In this document: in pieces, positions 63,745 to 64,000 of the stretch
Layout: the number at the start of each line of letters is the position of its first letter
Numbering within the stretch: the stretch's first letter is position 1
Assembly (NCBI RefSeq): GCF_003862495.1
Contig: NZ_RRCH01000002.1
Span: 80,677 to 144,676 of the forward strand
Source of the DNA: Halocatena pleomorpha
Lineage (GTDB): Archaea; Halobacteriota; Halobacteria; Halobacteriales; Haloarculaceae
Length of the DNA stretch: 64,000 nt
Direction of reading: 5' to 3'
Program-made: the position numbers and the translations under genes
The notes under the pieces: model-generated
Seen by the model: only the letters and a program-made list of their open reading frames with translations
Told to the model about the DNA's origin: nothing
Databases searched by the model: none

Positions 63745-63995
63745 GTTTCAATCCCGTGTTGGGTTTCTAGGGTACTGTGACTCCAAGTCCAAGTGCACAC
63801 AAATATTGGGTTTCAATCCCGTGTTGGGTTTCTAGGGTACTGTGACTCAATCTTCATTGCTACACACTATTGTATAGCACCGTTTCAATCCCGTGTTGGG
63901 TTTCTAGGGTACTGTGACGATTTGCCTTGTCGGAAGCGGTCGAAGAGACTCATTGTTCGTTTCAATCCCGTGTTGGGTTTCTAGGGTACTGTGAC
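63745..63995 (-). CRISPR. CRISPR array with 37-nt repeat, continuing past the window
   Basis: Four identical repeats at 63745-63781, 63810-63846, 63882-63918 and 63959-63995 (plus strand gtttcaatcccgtgttgggt + ttctagggtactgtgac). Spacers are 28, 35 and 40 bases. The reverse complement ends in ATTGAAAC, the common crRNA 5' handle, so transcription runs leftward. The leader lies to the right, outside the window, and 63745 is the leader-distal end. Repeat unrelated to the I-B repeat at 60 kb. No cas genes visible. Confidence 0.95.
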
Positions 63996-64000
63996 AAGGG

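Overview
The window is from an extremely halophilic archaeon (class Halobacteria). The evidence is acidic protein translations, HTH-10 (Bat-type), HxlR and ArsR regulators, twin-arginine signals, IS1341/IS605 and IS1595-type insertion sequences, a halocin-C8-like peptide, and CRISPR repeats close to the haloarchaeal type I-B consensus. No rRNA or tRNA gene was seen. Coding density is low, broken genes and transposon scars are frequent, and two ParA-type partition loci lie at 36-41 kb. This suggests a plasmid, a megaplasmid or a chromosomal region of plasmid origin; that is inference.

Region by region. 1-9 kb: decaying accessory DNA with a broken amino-acid permease, a frameshifted YHS protein, TnpB and DDE transposase remnants, and intact genes for a TSUP permease, a Fic-like protein, an MFS transporter and a Bat-type regulator. 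9.8-19.2 kb: a GC-rich oxidoreductase/cupin island (SDR, quinone-reductase-like MDR, cupin, MBL hydrolase, and broken SDR, SOD and cupin genes). Five of its promoters carry one 18-bp palindrome next to the TATA box. 15.5-27 kb: two BNR/sialidase-fold proteins, a GH2 and a secreted GH3 glycosidase, and a small plasmid- or virus-like cassette. The cassette adjoins a decayed type I-B CRISPR locus. 28-31 kb: a sulfotransferase and an APS-kinase/nucleotidyltransferase fusion, which together form a sulfation module.

33-35.7 kb holds a halocin-like peptide and a TnpB gene interrupted three times by small double-hairpin inserts. 36-41 kb holds ParA with its partner gene, a 254-bp duplicated centromere-like site, and a second, broken parA with its own short repeats.

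41.2-58.4 kb is the most striking part and reads as a natural-product gene cluster. It has a polyprenyl diphosphate synthase, a UbiA-family prenyltransferase, two cytochromes P450, a Tat-exported DyP-like protein, a class III aminotransferase, two SAM methyltransferases and a small four-helix membrane protein. Interleaved are organometal-type genes: two MerB-like proteins, a small protein of the kind found beside mer genes, an FCSCSS-motif permease, an ArsR regulator and a CDC-motif protein. Paired HxlR regulators and a Bat-type regulator are also present. The simplest reading is an archaeal terpenoid or meroterpenoid pathway coupled to thiol/metal chemistry or self-protection.

58.4-64 kb: an FkbM methyltransferase runs into a three-repeat type I-B mini-array, followed by an intact TnpB. 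An unknown gene present in three copies in the window (each in CRISPR surroundings) comes next, and the edge holds a second CRISPR array with a 37-nt repeat. No cas genes are in the window.
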